From: Salegentibacter echinorum
GTDB taxonomy: Bacteria; Bacteroidota; Bacteroidia; Flavobacteriales; Flavobacteriaceae
Direction: 5' to 3'
NCBI RefSeq assembly: GCF_900129445.1
Contig: NZ_FQVT01000014.1
Span: forward strand, 1 to 64,000
DNA length: 64,000 nt
This document shows positions 18,728 through 28,050 of the stretch, piece after piece. The translations under genes and the position numbers were made by a program. Positions within the stretch are counted from its first letter, which is position 1; every line of letters starts with the position of its first letter. Under the pieces are notes generated by a model. The model did no database searches and was not told the DNA's origin. It worked only from the letters and a program-made list of their open reading frames with translations.

Positions 18728-19786
18728 TTATGCTACAGTTATTCGGCCATCCAGAAAGACATTCTGCACCGTATTTAAAATTTCTATCCCTTCCTTTAAA
18801 GGTTTTTGAAAGGCTTTTCTACCCATAATCAAACCTGAACCACCTGCTCGCTTGTTAATAACAGCTGCTTTAACTGCCTCCTTAATGTCAGAATCTCCCT
18901 GGGAAGCTCCTCCGGAATTGATTAAACCTATTTTCCCCATATAACAGTTTGCCACCTGCCACCTGCATAAATCTATAGGATGATCTGTACCTAATTTCTG
19001 GTACATCTCCTCATCATATTTTCCTAAATCGAGATCTCGAAAACCATAATTTAGCGTAGGTAATTTTTGTTTTATGATGTCAGCTTTTATCGTTACTCCA
19101 ATATGGTTGGCCTGGCCGGTAAGATCTGCAGCTGTATGATAATCTGTACCGTTTTGGTTAAACTTATTATTTCGAGTATAACACCATAAAATAGTAGCCA
19201 TTCCTAACTCGTGTGCCTTTTCAAAAGCCAAAGCTATTTCTTGTATTTGACGATCACTCTCTTCCGATCCAAAATAAATCGTAGCCCCAACAGCAGTTGC
19301 TCCCATATTCCAGGCTTCGATAACAGAACTAAATTTAATTTGATCGTAGGTATTGGGATAAGTGAGTAACTCATTATGATTTAGTTTTACTACAAAAGGA
19401 ATTTTATGAGCATACTTCCTGGAATGCATTGCCAACACTCCTTTAGTACTGGCCACAGCATTACACCCAGCCTCTATAGCAAGTTTAATTATGTTTTCAG
19501 GATCAAAATAATCGATGTTTTTATAAAAGGAAAAAGCCGCCGAATGTTCAATGCCCTGATCAATTGGTAGAATATTCAAATAGCCGGTATTTTTTAATCT
19601 ACCGTGATTATATAATTCAGAAATACTCTTAAGAACGCGAGTACTCCTATCTGAATTTGTAAAATTATCAATAACACAAGAACTGGGAGCAGCAAGTTTA
19701 CCTTTTGGGATTTTCTTTGATTCATGACCCAGAAAATATTCTGCTTGATCTCCTAATACTTGTTGTACTTTTTCAAATGTATCCAT
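18728..19786 (-). CDS. fbaB: Class I fructose-bisphosphate aldolase, DhnA/FbaB type
   Basis: A 352-residue protein matching the DeoC/DhnA-type class I aldolase of E. coli (FbaB, about 350 residues) along its length. It has the N-L-P-x-D-Q-G-x-E-H-S-like segment (I-L-P-I-D-Q-G-I-E-H-S, residues 72-82), K-L-N-H-N near 134-138, and the Schiff-base Lys234 in V-T-I-K-A-D. It cleaves fructose 1,6-bisphosphate to the two triose phosphates without a metal. In Bacteroidota this type often coexists with a class II enzyme. The gene is single, with a terminator about 325 bp downstream. Cytoplasmic. Confidence 0.94.
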   Translation of the reverse strand: MDTFEKVQQVLGDQAEYFLGHESKKIPKGKLAAPSSCVIDNFTNSDRSTRVLKSISELYNHGRLKNTGYLNILPIDQGIEHSAAFSFYKNIDYFDPENIIKLAIEAGCNAVASTKGVLAMHSRKYAHKIPFVVKLNHNELLTYPNTYDQIKFSSVIEAWNMGATAVGATIYFGSEESDRQIQEIALAFEKAHELGMATILWCYTRNNKFNQNGTDYHTAADLTGQANHIGVTIKADIIKQKLPTLNYGFRDLDLGKYDEEMYQKLGTDHPIDLCRWQVANCYMGKIGLINSGGASQGDSDIKEAVKAAVINKRAGGSGLIMGRKAFQKPLKEGIEILNTVQNVFLDGRITVA

Positions 19787-20325
19787 AATTAAAATTTAAA
19801 TCAATATAAAACAATCATTTATTATCAAAAACCACTAAAGTTAAGCTATTTGTTATCAAGAATGATATAAAAAACTCCATTCTTCTGATAGTTATTAATT
19901 TACGCAATTTCTAAAGTTATGATAAACATAGATAGAATCTTAAAGCAGACTTATAATTTTTGCAATAAATAATAACAAATTCCATCTAGTGCTCTAATTT
20001 GAATATACTATAGCAGAAGTCCGAGAGAATGCAATAACTTGCTTAGTCTAATATTTCAAAAGCCCTTATAAAATAAGTGACTTTTGTTCAAATGTTTCAA
20101 AAAGCATATTAGGCTTGGGCTGAGAAAACCTATCCTTGAAAAGCAAACGAGGTTTGCTTACCACCAATTTAATTTACCTTAAGCTGTTTAGCTGTTATTT
20201 GAAAACATCGCTCGTTTTTTAATAATTCCTTAATAGATCTACTCAACCTGTTATAATAAGTTAAATATTAGCTCTTTATATTGTTCTTTGTTAGTTTTAA
20301 GAATTAACCAATAAAATTTAATATT
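19787..20325. other. Divergent intergenic region
   Basis: About 540 bp between divergent fbaB and dodecin genes. It contains a perfect 8-bp hairpin (20141-20159) and otherwise AT-rich sequence with the two promoters; no gene seen. Confidence 0.45.
20141..20159. repeat. Perfect 8-bp inverted repeat
   Basis: AAGCAAAC and GTTTGCTT around GAG, about 165 bp upstream of the dodecin gene. It could be an operator or a weak terminator for minus-strand transcripts; no strong T-run follows it. Confidence 0.45.
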
Positions 20326-20529
20326 ATGAGTATTGTAAAAATTATTGAAGTAATCGCTACTTCTAATGAAAGTTTTGATGATGCAGTACGTAATGCATTG
20401 AAAGAAGCTTCAAAAAGTGTAAAAAACATTGAGTCTGTGTATGTTAAAGAGATGCATGCGAATGTGGAAGGAAGTGAAATTAAAAACTTTGCTGTAAATG
20501 CTAAAATTTCTTTTAGAAAAGAAAGCTAA
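20326..20529 (+). CDS. Dodecin, flavin-binding storage protein
   Basis: A 67-residue dodecin of normal size, with the beta-alpha-beta-beta fold pattern: V-K-I-I-E-V-I-A-T-S, helix D-D-A-V-R-N-A-L-K-E-A-S-K-S-V-K-N-I, then V-Y-V-K-E-M-H-A-N-V and N-F-A-V-N-A-K-I-S-F. Dodecins assemble into hollow dodecamers that bind flavins or CoA and buffer free flavin. It is monocistronic with a clean terminator right after the stop, and lies among oxidative-stress genes, which suits a protective role. Confidence 0.9.
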   Translation: MSIVKIIEVIATSNESFDDAVRNALKEASKSVKNIESVYVKEMHANVEGSEIKNFAVNAKISFRKES

Positions 20530-20537
20530 ATTTTTCT

Positions 20538-20568
20538 AAATAGGGAAGTAAATGGAGCTTCCCTATTT
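20538..20568 (+). terminator. Intrinsic terminator after dodecin
   Basis: Perfect 11-bp stem (AAATAGGGAAG / CTTCCCTATTT) with a 9-base loop, followed by a T-rich stretch, starting 9 bp after the dodecin stop. Confidence 0.88.
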
Positions 20569-20589
20569 TCTTTTCTTAAAAAACTACTA

Positions 20590-21069
20590 ATGGCCATATA
20601 CTGTATTTACATTCTTTTAGTCTCTGTAGCAGCCACTACAGCGATGACTGCGTTTAGCTATTTAGCAGGTACGGCAAGGAAAGAAAAGTTCCACGAACCA
20701 GAATTACTTAATGAGCTTATCTATGGAGCTAAAAGCTTGGATTTTGATCCCTCAAAAAACAACGTATTAGGATGGATCTTTCATTTTCTTATTGGGTTAT
20801 TTTTCACCGCTATTTTTCTTCTTTTATATGTAGTAGAAATTATTAATATAAATATTTTATCGGCGCTGATTTTTGGTATTGCAGCAGGCGTTGTAGGGAG
20901 TATTGGATGGCGTATTATGTTCAGTATCACAGAAAACCCGCCAAAAGTTCATTTAAAAGAATTTTATCTTCAATTAATTATAGCTCATATAATATTCTCA
21001 ATTTTTATAATGCTTGGTTTTCACTGGATCGAAATTTATATTTTAATTGATAATATCAAATCGAGATAA
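20590..21069 (+). CDS. Four-helix membrane protein of unknown function
   Basis: A 159-residue integral membrane protein with helices at about 4-22, 60-82, 86-105 and 128-150, and a polar segment (R-K-E-K-F-H-E-P-E-L-L-N-E-L) between the first two. The second half contains N-P-P-K-V-H before the last helix. I do not recognise a family. It starts 22 bp after the dodecin terminator, so it needs its own promoter or read-through, and is 67 bp upstream of the LigD-type phosphoesterase gene, with which it may be transcribed. Confidence 0.7.
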   Translation: MAIYCIYILLVSVAATTAMTAFSYLAGTARKEKFHEPELLNELIYGAKSLDFDPSKNNVLGWIFHFLIGLFFTAIFLLLYVVEIININILSALIFGIAAGVVGSIGWRIMFSITENPPKVHLKEFYLQLIIAHIIFSIFIMLGFHWIEIYILIDNIKSR

Positions 21070-21136
21070 TATCTAAAAATGCTACTACCACCGCGAAAAC
21101 AGCCATTATTACACAAAACCCTTTAATCTTTATCTA

Positions 21137-21727
21137 ATGTCACTTCAAGATTATAACAAGAAACGAGATTTTAAGGTTACCGGGGAACCAAAAGGGAGTC
21201 AATCCAAAAACAAATCCCGGAAACCGTTGTTTGTTATTCAAAAACACGATGCTACTAATTTACATTATGATTTTAGATTAGAAATTGATAATACATTAAA
21301 ATCCTGGTCTATTCCAAAAGGCCCAAGCACCAATCCAGAAATTAAAAGGATGGCTATACCAACAGAAGATCATCCAAAGGAATATGCCAATTTTGAAGGC
21401 GTTATCCCAAAAAAACAATACGGTGGCGGAACCGTCATGATATGGGATAAAGGAACTTTTAGAAGCATGAATAAAAATAAAGATAACGAAGCTGTAGATT
21501 TAAAAGCGGCTTATGAAAAAGGTGCTATAGATATTTATTTGGAGGGTGAAAAAATCTATGGAGGTTATAGTCTTATAAAAATGAAATCTGGACAAATGAA
21601 AGGAAACTGGTTATTGATTAAAAAAGATGATGATAAGGCTGATGCCCGTAGAAATCCTGTAAGCACAGAGAATAAAAGTGTCGTTTCTGGACGAAGTATG
21701 GAGGAAATTGCAGCTGAAGAACAATAG
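21137..21727 (+). CDS. Stand-alone LigD 3'-phosphoesterase domain protein
   Basis: A 196-residue protein consisting of the phosphoesterase (PE) domain of the non-homologous end-joining ligase LigD. Residues that bind Mn and catalyse removal of 3'-ribonucleotide/phosphate in Pseudomonas LigD are recognisable: His37 (K-H-D-A-T), His43/Asp45/Arg47 (H-Y-D-F-R-L-E), His79 and Tyr83 (D-H-P-K-E-Y). The conserved F-E-G-V-I-P-x-x-Q-Y-G-G-G follows. The end (V-V-S-G-R-S-M-E-E-I-A) looks like the linker that joins PE to the ligase domain in full LigD, but no ligase or polymerase domain follows. It therefore either trims 3' ends on its own or is a shortened LigD. Confidence 0.9.
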   Translation: MSLQDYNKKRDFKVTGEPKGSQSKNKSRKPLFVIQKHDATNLHYDFRLEIDNTLKSWSIPKGPSTNPEIKRMAIPTEDHPKEYANFEGVIPKKQYGGGTVMIWDKGTFRSMNKNKDNEAVDLKAAYEKGAIDIYLEGEKIYGGYSLIKMKSGQMKGNWLLIKKDDDKADARRNPVSTENKSVVSGRSMEEIAAEEQ

Positions 21728-21962
21728 TCTAATAAAAAACCTTTAAAATAAATTGACACAAAGGGCAACTTTTAATGAACCTGATGCGGTTAAAACCAGC
21801 CTTACACTTGGGTTTCGATAAAATTTCCGATTATTTAAGAGAGTGTAATTTACAGACCCCTAAAATCATTTTTTTTCACTTACACACTGTCCCTCTATCT
21901 TTTAAATAATTGTTTAGATAGAATGATAGCAACATTAATCACTACACAGTATTTAGGAGCTT

Positions 21963-22601
21963 TTAAAATGATTTTTCAGTAGTAAACTCGTCAATATAAG
22001 TATGACACTTTAATCTGAGTTCTTCATTGTTGTAAGCGTAGAAATCAATTTGATTTTCTTTTGCTGCATCATAATCGTTTATGGAGTCACCTATCAAACA
22101 CGTTTCATCACTAGCATAATTATATTGAGTTATAAGTTCTGAAACTAATTTGGTTTTAGGCGTAGGTGAACCTTCAATGGATTTAAAATATTCCCTTATT
22201 TCAAGTTTCTTACATAAAAAACGTAGTTCCTTTCCATCGGAGCCAGAAACAATGTGCATCTTAAACTTTTTCTGGTTCGATTTTATGAAATCTAATACGT
22301 TAACGTTAAGAAGTCGTTTTGAGGTTAGTTTCGTTCTCATTATTTTGGAATAGGATGCTGCGAAATCCTGAATCATCTCTTCATTCACACTTTCACCTAA
22401 AATTTCTTTTATAAAATATCGGAATTTAACATATCGAGAAAGTCCGCCATTTTTATTATGGTATTCTAATAATTCTTCTACAGTCGAGTTTGGATAATGA
22501 GACAATACTTCTTTAAAACCTTCACCTCTAATACTCATAGAGTCTATTATCACACCGTCAAAATCCCATAGGATATTCGCCTTGTTTTTAAATATTTCCA
22601 T
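21963..22601 (-). CDS. HAD-superfamily hydrolase, phosphoglycolate-phosphatase-like
   Basis: A 212-residue HAD subfamily IA protein: motif I D-F-D-G-V-I-I-D-S with nucleophile Asp13 and acid Asp15, helical cap (about 20-85), motif II S-G-S-D near 119-122, Lys in P-T-P-K-T-K near 148-150, and motif IV G-D-S-I-N-D-Y-D-A-A near 171-180. The substrate is not predictable; small sugar phosphates or phosphoglycolate are typical for the family. No operon partner; it converges with the LigD PE gene. Confidence 0.85.
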   Translation of the reverse strand: MEIFKNKANILWDFDGVIIDSMSIRGEGFKEVLSHYPNSTVEELLEYHNKNGGLSRYVKFRYFIKEILGESVNEEMIQDFAASYSKIMRTKLTSKRLLNVNVLDFIKSNQKKFKMHIVSGSDGKELRFLCKKLEIREYFKSIEGSPTPKTKLVSELITQYNYASDETCLIGDSINDYDAAKENQIDFYAYNNEELRLKCHTYIDEFTTEKSF

Positions 22602-22742
22602 ATAAAATATTTTTAGAATCGACCTGTAATAAGGTAAAATGCTATTAATGTATCCTTATTTACATACTATATTATAATGTAATTAAAAGTTTTATTTTTC
22701 TAATCTGTTGAGCTTTTTGATCAAATATAGACTAATCAAAAT

Positions 22743-23591
22743 TCAGGAGCCAATCTGCTCTCCTCCATTTACGTGGATGAATTGTCCAGTAATATAACTA
22801 CTGTCTTCACTGGCCAGAAAAACATATGCGGGAGCTACTTCACTAGGTTGGCCTGCACGTCCCATAGGTGTATCTTTACCAAAATTCTTTACATCATTAA
22901 AAGTAGAAGGAATTAAAGGAGTCCATATAGGCCCAGGGGCAACACCGTTCACCCTAATCTTTTTATCAATTAGCATTTTAGATAGAGATCGAGTGAAGCT
23001 AACTATAGCGCCCTTGGTACTAGAGTAATCTAACAAGTGTTCGCTCCCACGGTAAGCTGTTACCGAGGCGGTATTAATTATAGTACTTCCTGGTTTTAAA
23101 TAATGTAAAACCTCTTTTGTCAAATAGAAATAGGGAAAAATATTATTTTTAAAAGTTTCTTCGATTTGATCGAAATCTACATTATCTACCTCATCTTTCG
23201 GAAATTGAACAGCGGCGTTATTTACTAAAATGTCAAGCTTTTTATAAACTGATATGCATTTTTTTATTAAAGCGCTGCAAAAACTTTTCTTCTTGAGATC
23301 CCCCCTTAAAATAAGGCAATTGCTTCCCTCCTTCTCAACCATTTTTTTGGTAACCTCTGCATCTTCATTTTCTTCTAAATAGACAATGGCTATTTGCGCA
23401 CCTTCTCGTGCAAAATGTACTGCAACACTTCGTCCTATGCCACTATCTCCCCCAGTAATTAAGGCTATTTTCCCCTCCAATTTGCTACTACCCTTATACC
23501 CTTTCTTAATAATCTCGGGTTCAGGATGCATTTTAGATTGTTTTCCGGGTTGCGATTGATCTTGTTCAGGAAATTTATTTGGTTGGATCAT
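22743..23591 (-). CDS. Short-chain dehydrogenase, general stress protein 39-like
   Basis: A 282-residue SDR. The N-terminal extension (about 40 residues: P-G-K-Q-S-K-M-H-P-E-P-E) is typical of the GSP39/YhdF subgroup induced by general stress. Cofactor motif T-G-G-D-S-G-I-G at 46-53, N-N-A-A at 124-127, catalytic Ser176, Tyr189 and Lys193 (Y-S-S-T-K), and P-G-P-I-W-T-P-L after it. NAD(P)-dependent oxidation or reduction of an unknown alcohol or aldehyde in the cytoplasm. Single gene. Confidence 0.92.
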   Translation of the reverse strand: MIQPNKFPEQDQSQPGKQSKMHPEPEIIKKGYKGSSKLEGKIALITGGDSGIGRSVAVHFAREGAQIAIVYLEENEDAEVTKKMVEKEGSNCLILRGDLKKKSFCSALIKKCISVYKKLDILVNNAAVQFPKDEVDNVDFDQIEETFKNNIFPYFYLTKEVLHYLKPGSTIINTASVTAYRGSEHLLDYSSTKGAIVSFTRSLSKMLIDKKIRVNGVAPGPIWTPLIPSTFNDVKNFGKDTPMGRAGQPSEVAPAYVFLASEDSSYITGQFIHVNGGEQIGS

Positions 23592-23969
23592 CTCAAAAAT
23601 GTGGTTTTATTTTTTAAACAATTTAAAATAACACGGTTACTTCACTATTAGGTACTAAGCATTTATCTAAATACATAGATTTAAGAAAATTCCTGGTTCG
23701 TTAACAACTCACTATTTGTTTAGAACATCTATAGTAACTATCTGGATCACCAAAATTAAAAATAATCTCCATAATCTCTTTGGTCCTACACCCATGAATA
23801 TCTCCTTAAATTTATACATTTTTTAACCAATCAAACAATTTAGATAAATAATCCTTAGCAGAATAAAAATTAATTTTACTATTCTTCAAATGAGTTAAAA
23901 GGTTAGTTGATACAATCAATAAAGAAACTTCTTATCTCGCATATTTGCTAATTACTAAAATTAATCTGA
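23592..23969. other. Divergent intergenic region
   Basis: About 380 bp with the promoters of the SDR (minus) and the DUF421 gene (plus). No RNA or gene seen. Confidence 0.4.
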
Positions 23970-24497
23970 ATGATGGAAAATTGGTTTGATGCTTCTGCAA
24001 GTTCACTTTTAGCAATCTTATTGTCTAGTATTGGAATTTATATTTCGATAATTCTCTTTACACGTTTATTTGGAAAACGTAGTTTTTCAAAGATGTCCAG
24101 TTTTGATTTTGCCATGACCGTTGCGGTAGGATCGATTATCGCAAGTACCATTTTGTCTAAATCTGTAAGCTTAATTCAAGGGGTAACTGGATTATTCTTT
24201 ATTTATGCCTTACAATTAATTGCTGCCTACTTTAGAAAATACAAAGCTTTTCAAAATCTTATAGACAATACCCCATTATTACTTATGGACGGTAAGGAAG
24301 TTCTATATGAAAATTTAAAAAAGGCCAGGGTTACCGAATCTGATTTAAAAGGGAAATTAAGAGAAGCAAACGTAATAGAACTAAAAGAGATTCGAGCTGT
24401 GATATTTGAAACTACCGGTGATATATCCGTGTTGCATACTGCCTATGATGACAAAAAAGTAGATAGCTATATATTAGAGGATGTAGCTTCCCGGTAA
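23970..24497 (+). CDS. DUF421 (YetF-family) membrane protein
   Basis: A 175-residue protein with two or three N-terminal TM helices (about 10-30, 45-62, 70-88) and a cytoplasmic C-terminal domain. The family signature R-L-F-G-K-R-x-x-x-K-M-S-S-F-D-F-x-x-T-V-A-V-G-S-I-I-A appears at about 31-58. YetF proteins affect spore or stress physiology in Bacilli; the biochemical role is not settled. It begins 48 bp upstream of the glycosyltransferase operon and runs in the same direction, so it may be its first gene. Confidence 0.88.
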   Translation: MMENWFDASASSLLAILLSSIGIYISIILFTRLFGKRSFSKMSSFDFAMTVAVGSIIASTILSKSVSLIQGVTGLFFIYALQLIAAYFRKYKAFQNLIDNTPLLLMDGKEVLYENLKKARVTESDLKGKLREANVIELKEIRAVIFETTGDISVLHTAYDDKKVDSYILEDVASR

Positions 24498-24545
24498 ATC
24501 AGTCTTTTTCAATAAACACTTAAAAGCTTTTTATAAACTTTATAT

Positions 24546-25976
24546 ATGTCCCAAATCCAAACATTATATCAGTTATTAAGCCTTTTAGAACTTTACGAAC
24601 AAACTTTGTTGGGGAGTATTTTATTTGTTTTATTGGCTATTATAGGCTTGGGATTGATGCGTTTGTATTTTTTAAGACATTCCCGCAATACTGCGTTCAC
24701 TACCACTGTAAATGGTAAACCTAAAGTGAGTATTCATTTACCTATTTGCAATGAACCTCCTGGACTAGTTCTTCAAACCATACAAAGTGTCGTTGAATTG
24801 AACTATGAAAATTTTGAATTACTGGTAATTTCCAATAATACTGAAGATCCCAAATTATGGAAACCAATAGAGAGTAAACTTCGTGAATTAGGCGAGAAAT
24901 TTAAGTTTATACATCTTAAAAAATTAAAAGGGTATAAAGCAGGAGCTTTAAATTATGCTCTAGACCTAACCTGTCCCAACGCTGAATATATTTTCACACT
25001 TGATTCTGATTATACTTTAGACCCTGAAGCACTTGAAATTGCACTTGGCACCATTCAGAAGTTAAATTTGGATATCCTCCAATTTCCACAAGCTTATAGA
25101 AATATCTCTCCTGAAACCAGCGGACTTGAGATTAATTATAAGCATTATTTTGATTGTTATCTTTCAAGCAGCAAAAGTTCTTTATTGGCACTACCCACCG
25201 GAACTTTGACGCTAATCAAAAGAAAGGTGTTTAAAGGTGGCTTAAAATGGCCTACAGATTCTATCACGGAAGATGCGAGTTTGGGAGTAGATTTGATTAA
25301 ACGTAAGCTAAAAACAGGATTTTGTAATTGCAATATTGGTAAAGGAACAATGCCTACAGAAACCATAGACTATGAAACGCAATTCAAAAGATGGGTTTTT
25401 GGTAATTTTCAGGTTTTAATAAAGGTTTGGAAGTCGAATGGCATCTCTTTAAAAAATAAATTTCACCTAAGTACTCTTTTAACGGCCTGGCTCAATTTGC
25501 TCGGTTTAATTTTTATCATTTTAATTTTAGCATTACCCTTACTTTTCACTAATCAAAAAAATGTAGTTCTTATTTATTATCTGGGTTTTGGCGGAATTTT
25601 CATGCATTGTTTTTTTCAGCTTTGCATACTAAGAAAAATTGCCGCCAGGAACTTCTCAAAAATTTGGAGTGGTTTTCTTATTCATCTCAGCTCAATAGAA
25701 ATCGGGGCCTTTTATTGGATGAGCTACGTCATATCCAGTAAGAAACCATTTTTGCGAACTAATAAATTTCTATCTAAGATTACAAAAAACGAACATAGAT
25801 TAAATGTTTTTCCAATTTCACTTTTTTTGGTTGGAATCCTTAGTTTCCTATTGAGCTACTATATCATCGCTCTACTGCTATTTCTATTAGGGTTTCAAAT
25901 CACTTATTCAAAATTCCATATAACCCGGGAGATCTTCTGGTCTAAAATTAATCTCTCTAAAATTCAAACAAAATGA
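24546..25976 (+). CDS. Membrane GT2 glycosyltransferase, cellulose-synthase/MdoH-like
   Basis: A 476-residue processive-type family 2 glycosyltransferase. One N-terminal TM helix (about 20-42) precedes the cytosolic GT-A domain, which starts V-S-I-H-L-P-I-C-N-E, has D-S-D near residue 155, the T-E-D triad near 240, and the Q-F-K-R-W motif (near 280) typical of polymerising enzymes. About four C-terminal TM helices follow. It should extrude or assemble a polysaccharide or transfer sugars to a lipid. First of four overlapping glycosyltransferase genes; its stop overlaps the next start by ATGA. Confidence 0.88.
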   Translation: MSQIQTLYQLLSLLELYEQTLLGSILFVLLAIIGLGLMRLYFLRHSRNTAFTTTVNGKPKVSIHLPICNEPPGLVLQTIQSVVELNYENFELLVISNNTEDPKLWKPIESKLRELGEKFKFIHLKKLKGYKAGALNYALDLTCPNAEYIFTLDSDYTLDPEALEIALGTIQKLNLDILQFPQAYRNISPETSGLEINYKHYFDCYLSSSKSSLLALPTGTLTLIKRKVFKGGLKWPTDSITEDASLGVDLIKRKLKTGFCNCNIGKGTMPTETIDYETQFKRWVFGNFQVLIKVWKSNGISLKNKFHLSTLLTAWLNLLGLIFIILILALPLLFTNQKNVVLIYYLGFGGIFMHCFFQLCILRKIAARNFSKIWSGFLIHLSSIEIGAFYWMSYVISSKKPFLRTNKFLSKITKNEHRLNVFPISLFLVGILSFLLSYYIIALLLFLLGFQITYSKFHITREIFWSKINLSKIQTK

Positions 25977-27025
25977 AAATCGGTTTTATATGTCACGATG
26001 CTTTTCCCATTAAAGAACCTTTTCAGGGCGGTCTTGAAATGATAACGGCATTGATTGTGCAAGAACTCGTAGAAAGAGGACACGATGTAGTATCTCTATG
26101 TTTGCAAGGCTCAGAACTACCCGGAAAAATGGTTTATTACGAAAAAGATCTTTCTTCAGGAAGTTCAAATTCAGAACTTGAGAATATAATTTCAGTATCG
26201 AAGTCTTTAAACGAATTTCTATTAAGGGATTTTGATGTAGTGCAAAACCATTCCATGCATTTTCAAGCTATCCTTATGGGGAACATCTGTCCCCAGCCTT
26301 TTGTAACCACCTTTCATACGCCGGTTTTTTCTTTTATAAATGTAGGGCTTGAAGCCATTTCCAAAAAAATTAATCAAACTTTCATTGGCGTTAGTGATTT
26401 TACAAGCAAATTGTATGAAAAATCCTTACCAGAGGTAACTACCATTTATAACGGTATCGATTTGTCAAATTGGCAGTATAATTTTAGTAACACTAAAAAT
26501 TATTATTCCTGGAGCGGTAGGATTTGCAAAGAAAAAGGCCTGGATAAATTATTGCAGCTTTGCGTACAGGAAAAAATTAATCTAAAAATAGCCGGGCCAA
26601 TTTCAGAACCATCCTACTTTAAAGAGAAAATTGAACCATTGCTTTCACTTGAAATTTTTGAATATGTAGGCCACTTAAAACAAAAGGAATTAAATAAATT
26701 AATAGGAACCTCAAAAGCATTCATTTTTTCCAGTGTTTGGGATGAACCTTTTGGATTGGTAATAGCCGAAGCATTAGCCTCGGGAGTACCCGTTATTGCC
26801 AATAATTTAGGGGCGGCGCCAGAAATTATTAATGAAAAATCCGGATGCCTGTTCAATTTAGATGATCCTGAAACTTTTAAGCACGCGCTGAAAAAAGTAA
26901 ATTCTGTAAACCGAAGGAATTGTAGAAAAAGAGCAGAAGAGTTTTGTGACCACAAAATTATGGTAGATAAATACGAAGCGCTATATAAAAGTTTCAACAA
27001 AAATTATTTAAAGAAAGTTATTTAA
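25973..27025 (+). CDS. GT4-family glycosyltransferase
   Basis: A 350-residue GT-B fold enzyme. The N-terminal half binds the acceptor (G-G-L-E-M-I-T near 20); the C-terminal half has the family 4 pattern W-D-E-P-F-G-L-V-I-A-E-A-L-A-S-G-V-P-V (about 255-275) that binds the nucleotide sugar. Soluble, cytoplasmic. It overlaps the upstream GT2 gene by four bases and the following gene by one base (TAATG), showing tight coupling. Confidence 0.88.
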   Translation: MKIGFICHDAFPIKEPFQGGLEMITALIVQELVERGHDVVSLCLQGSELPGKMVYYEKDLSSGSSNSELENIISVSKSLNEFLLRDFDVVQNHSMHFQAILMGNICPQPFVTTFHTPVFSFINVGLEAISKKINQTFIGVSDFTSKLYEKSLPEVTTIYNGIDLSNWQYNFSNTKNYYSWSGRICKEKGLDKLLQLCVQEKINLKIAGPISEPSYFKEKIEPLLSLEIFEYVGHLKQKELNKLIGTSKAFIFSSVWDEPFGLVIAEALASGVPVIANNLGAAPEIINEKSGCLFNLDDPETFKHALKKVNSVNRRNCRKRAEEFCDHKIMVDKYEALYKSFNKNYLKKVI

Positions 27026-28050
27026 TGGTAGCCTATTATGCACATTCGCACGGTAGCGGCCATCTAAATACGGCTAAACTGTTCTGTGAAAACATTTACG
27101 GAGATTCCATCATAATTACCTCAAAAGAGACTGATGCTGAAAACATTCCGATAATTAAAATTAATGATGAAGATACTACGGTTGAAGAATATAAACCGGC
27201 ATTACAAAACCTGCCCTTTTATGCCCATTATCTTCCTAAAGGGAATAATAAAATTACGCTTAGAACAAAGCAAATTCTAGATATTATAGTTGAACACAAT
27301 ATCAACCTGGCGTTTATTGACGTTAGTGTAGAAACCGCAATAGTTTTCAGGATCTCTTCAATACCATATGCATACCATCTTTTACCCGGAAACAGAAGCG
27401 ATTTGCCCCACCAAATTGCTTTTCAAGCGGCTGAATTCTTATATGTGTTTCTTCCTTCGGAAATGACTATGGCAGTACCACAGGAATTAAAGACTAAAAC
27501 CTTTTTTCTAGGCTTCCACTCTAAATATAAATATACCGGCAACTATTGCCTTGTAGAAGAAAAACCAACTTTAAAAGATAAAAAAATCCTAATCTTAACT
27601 GGAACCGGTGGCACTAAGATTAATCGGCATCTAATTGATGAAATAGTAAAAAAAGTTCCCGATTGTCGAATTACTATAGCAGGTGAGATTAACGGCAACG
27701 TGGAGAATTCATCCTCAGTTGAATTTCTGGGTTTTGTAAAAAATATAGAAGTGCATCTTAAAGCCAATGATATTATTCTAAGCAGTTGCGGACTCAACCT
27801 AACATCAGAAATATTAGCCGTTAAAAATAAATTCATTGCCGTACCGGAAGACCGCCCTTATAATGAGCAGGAAGAACTATGTAAAGCTTTGGTTGCCAAC
27901 AATCTTGGCGTTCGCTTTGATGAAGGAAACATTGTAAATTGCTTTACGCATTTCCTTGAACTTGAGCCTCCTAAAAATTTAGAGAAATGGTTTTTTAAAA
28001 AATCTAATGTTGCAAATTTTATTGAAAAGATAAAAAGTTATGAGAACTGA
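27025..28050 (+). CDS. GT-B glycosyltransferase, MurG/GT28-like
   Basis: A 341-residue protein with the G-S-G-H-L-N start typical of MurG-like transferases (about residues 10-15). A glycine-rich L-T-G-T-G-G segment stands near 191-196, and the C-terminal donor-binding part has S-S-C-G-L-N-L-T-S-E-I-L-A-V and P-E-D-R-P-Y-N-E-Q-E-E-L. Homologues are usually annotated 'glycosyltransferase family protein'. It shares one base with the preceding stop and overlaps the next gene by 11 bp. The specific sugar is unknown. Confidence 0.8.
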   Translation: MVAYYAHSHGSGHLNTAKLFCENIYGDSIIITSKETDAENIPIIKINDEDTTVEEYKPALQNLPFYAHYLPKGNNKITLRTKQILDIIVEHNINLAFIDVSVETAIVFRISSIPYAYHLLPGNRSDLPHQIAFQAAEFLYVFLPSEMTMAVPQELKTKTFFLGFHSKYKYTGNYCLVEEKPTLKDKKILILTGTGGTKINRHLIDEIVKKVPDCRITIAGEINGNVENSSSVEFLGFVKNIEVHLKANDIILSSCGLNLTSEILAVKNKFIAVPEDRPYNEQEELCKALVANNLGVRFDEGNIVNCFTHFLELEPPKNLEKWFFKKSNVANFIEKIKSYEN

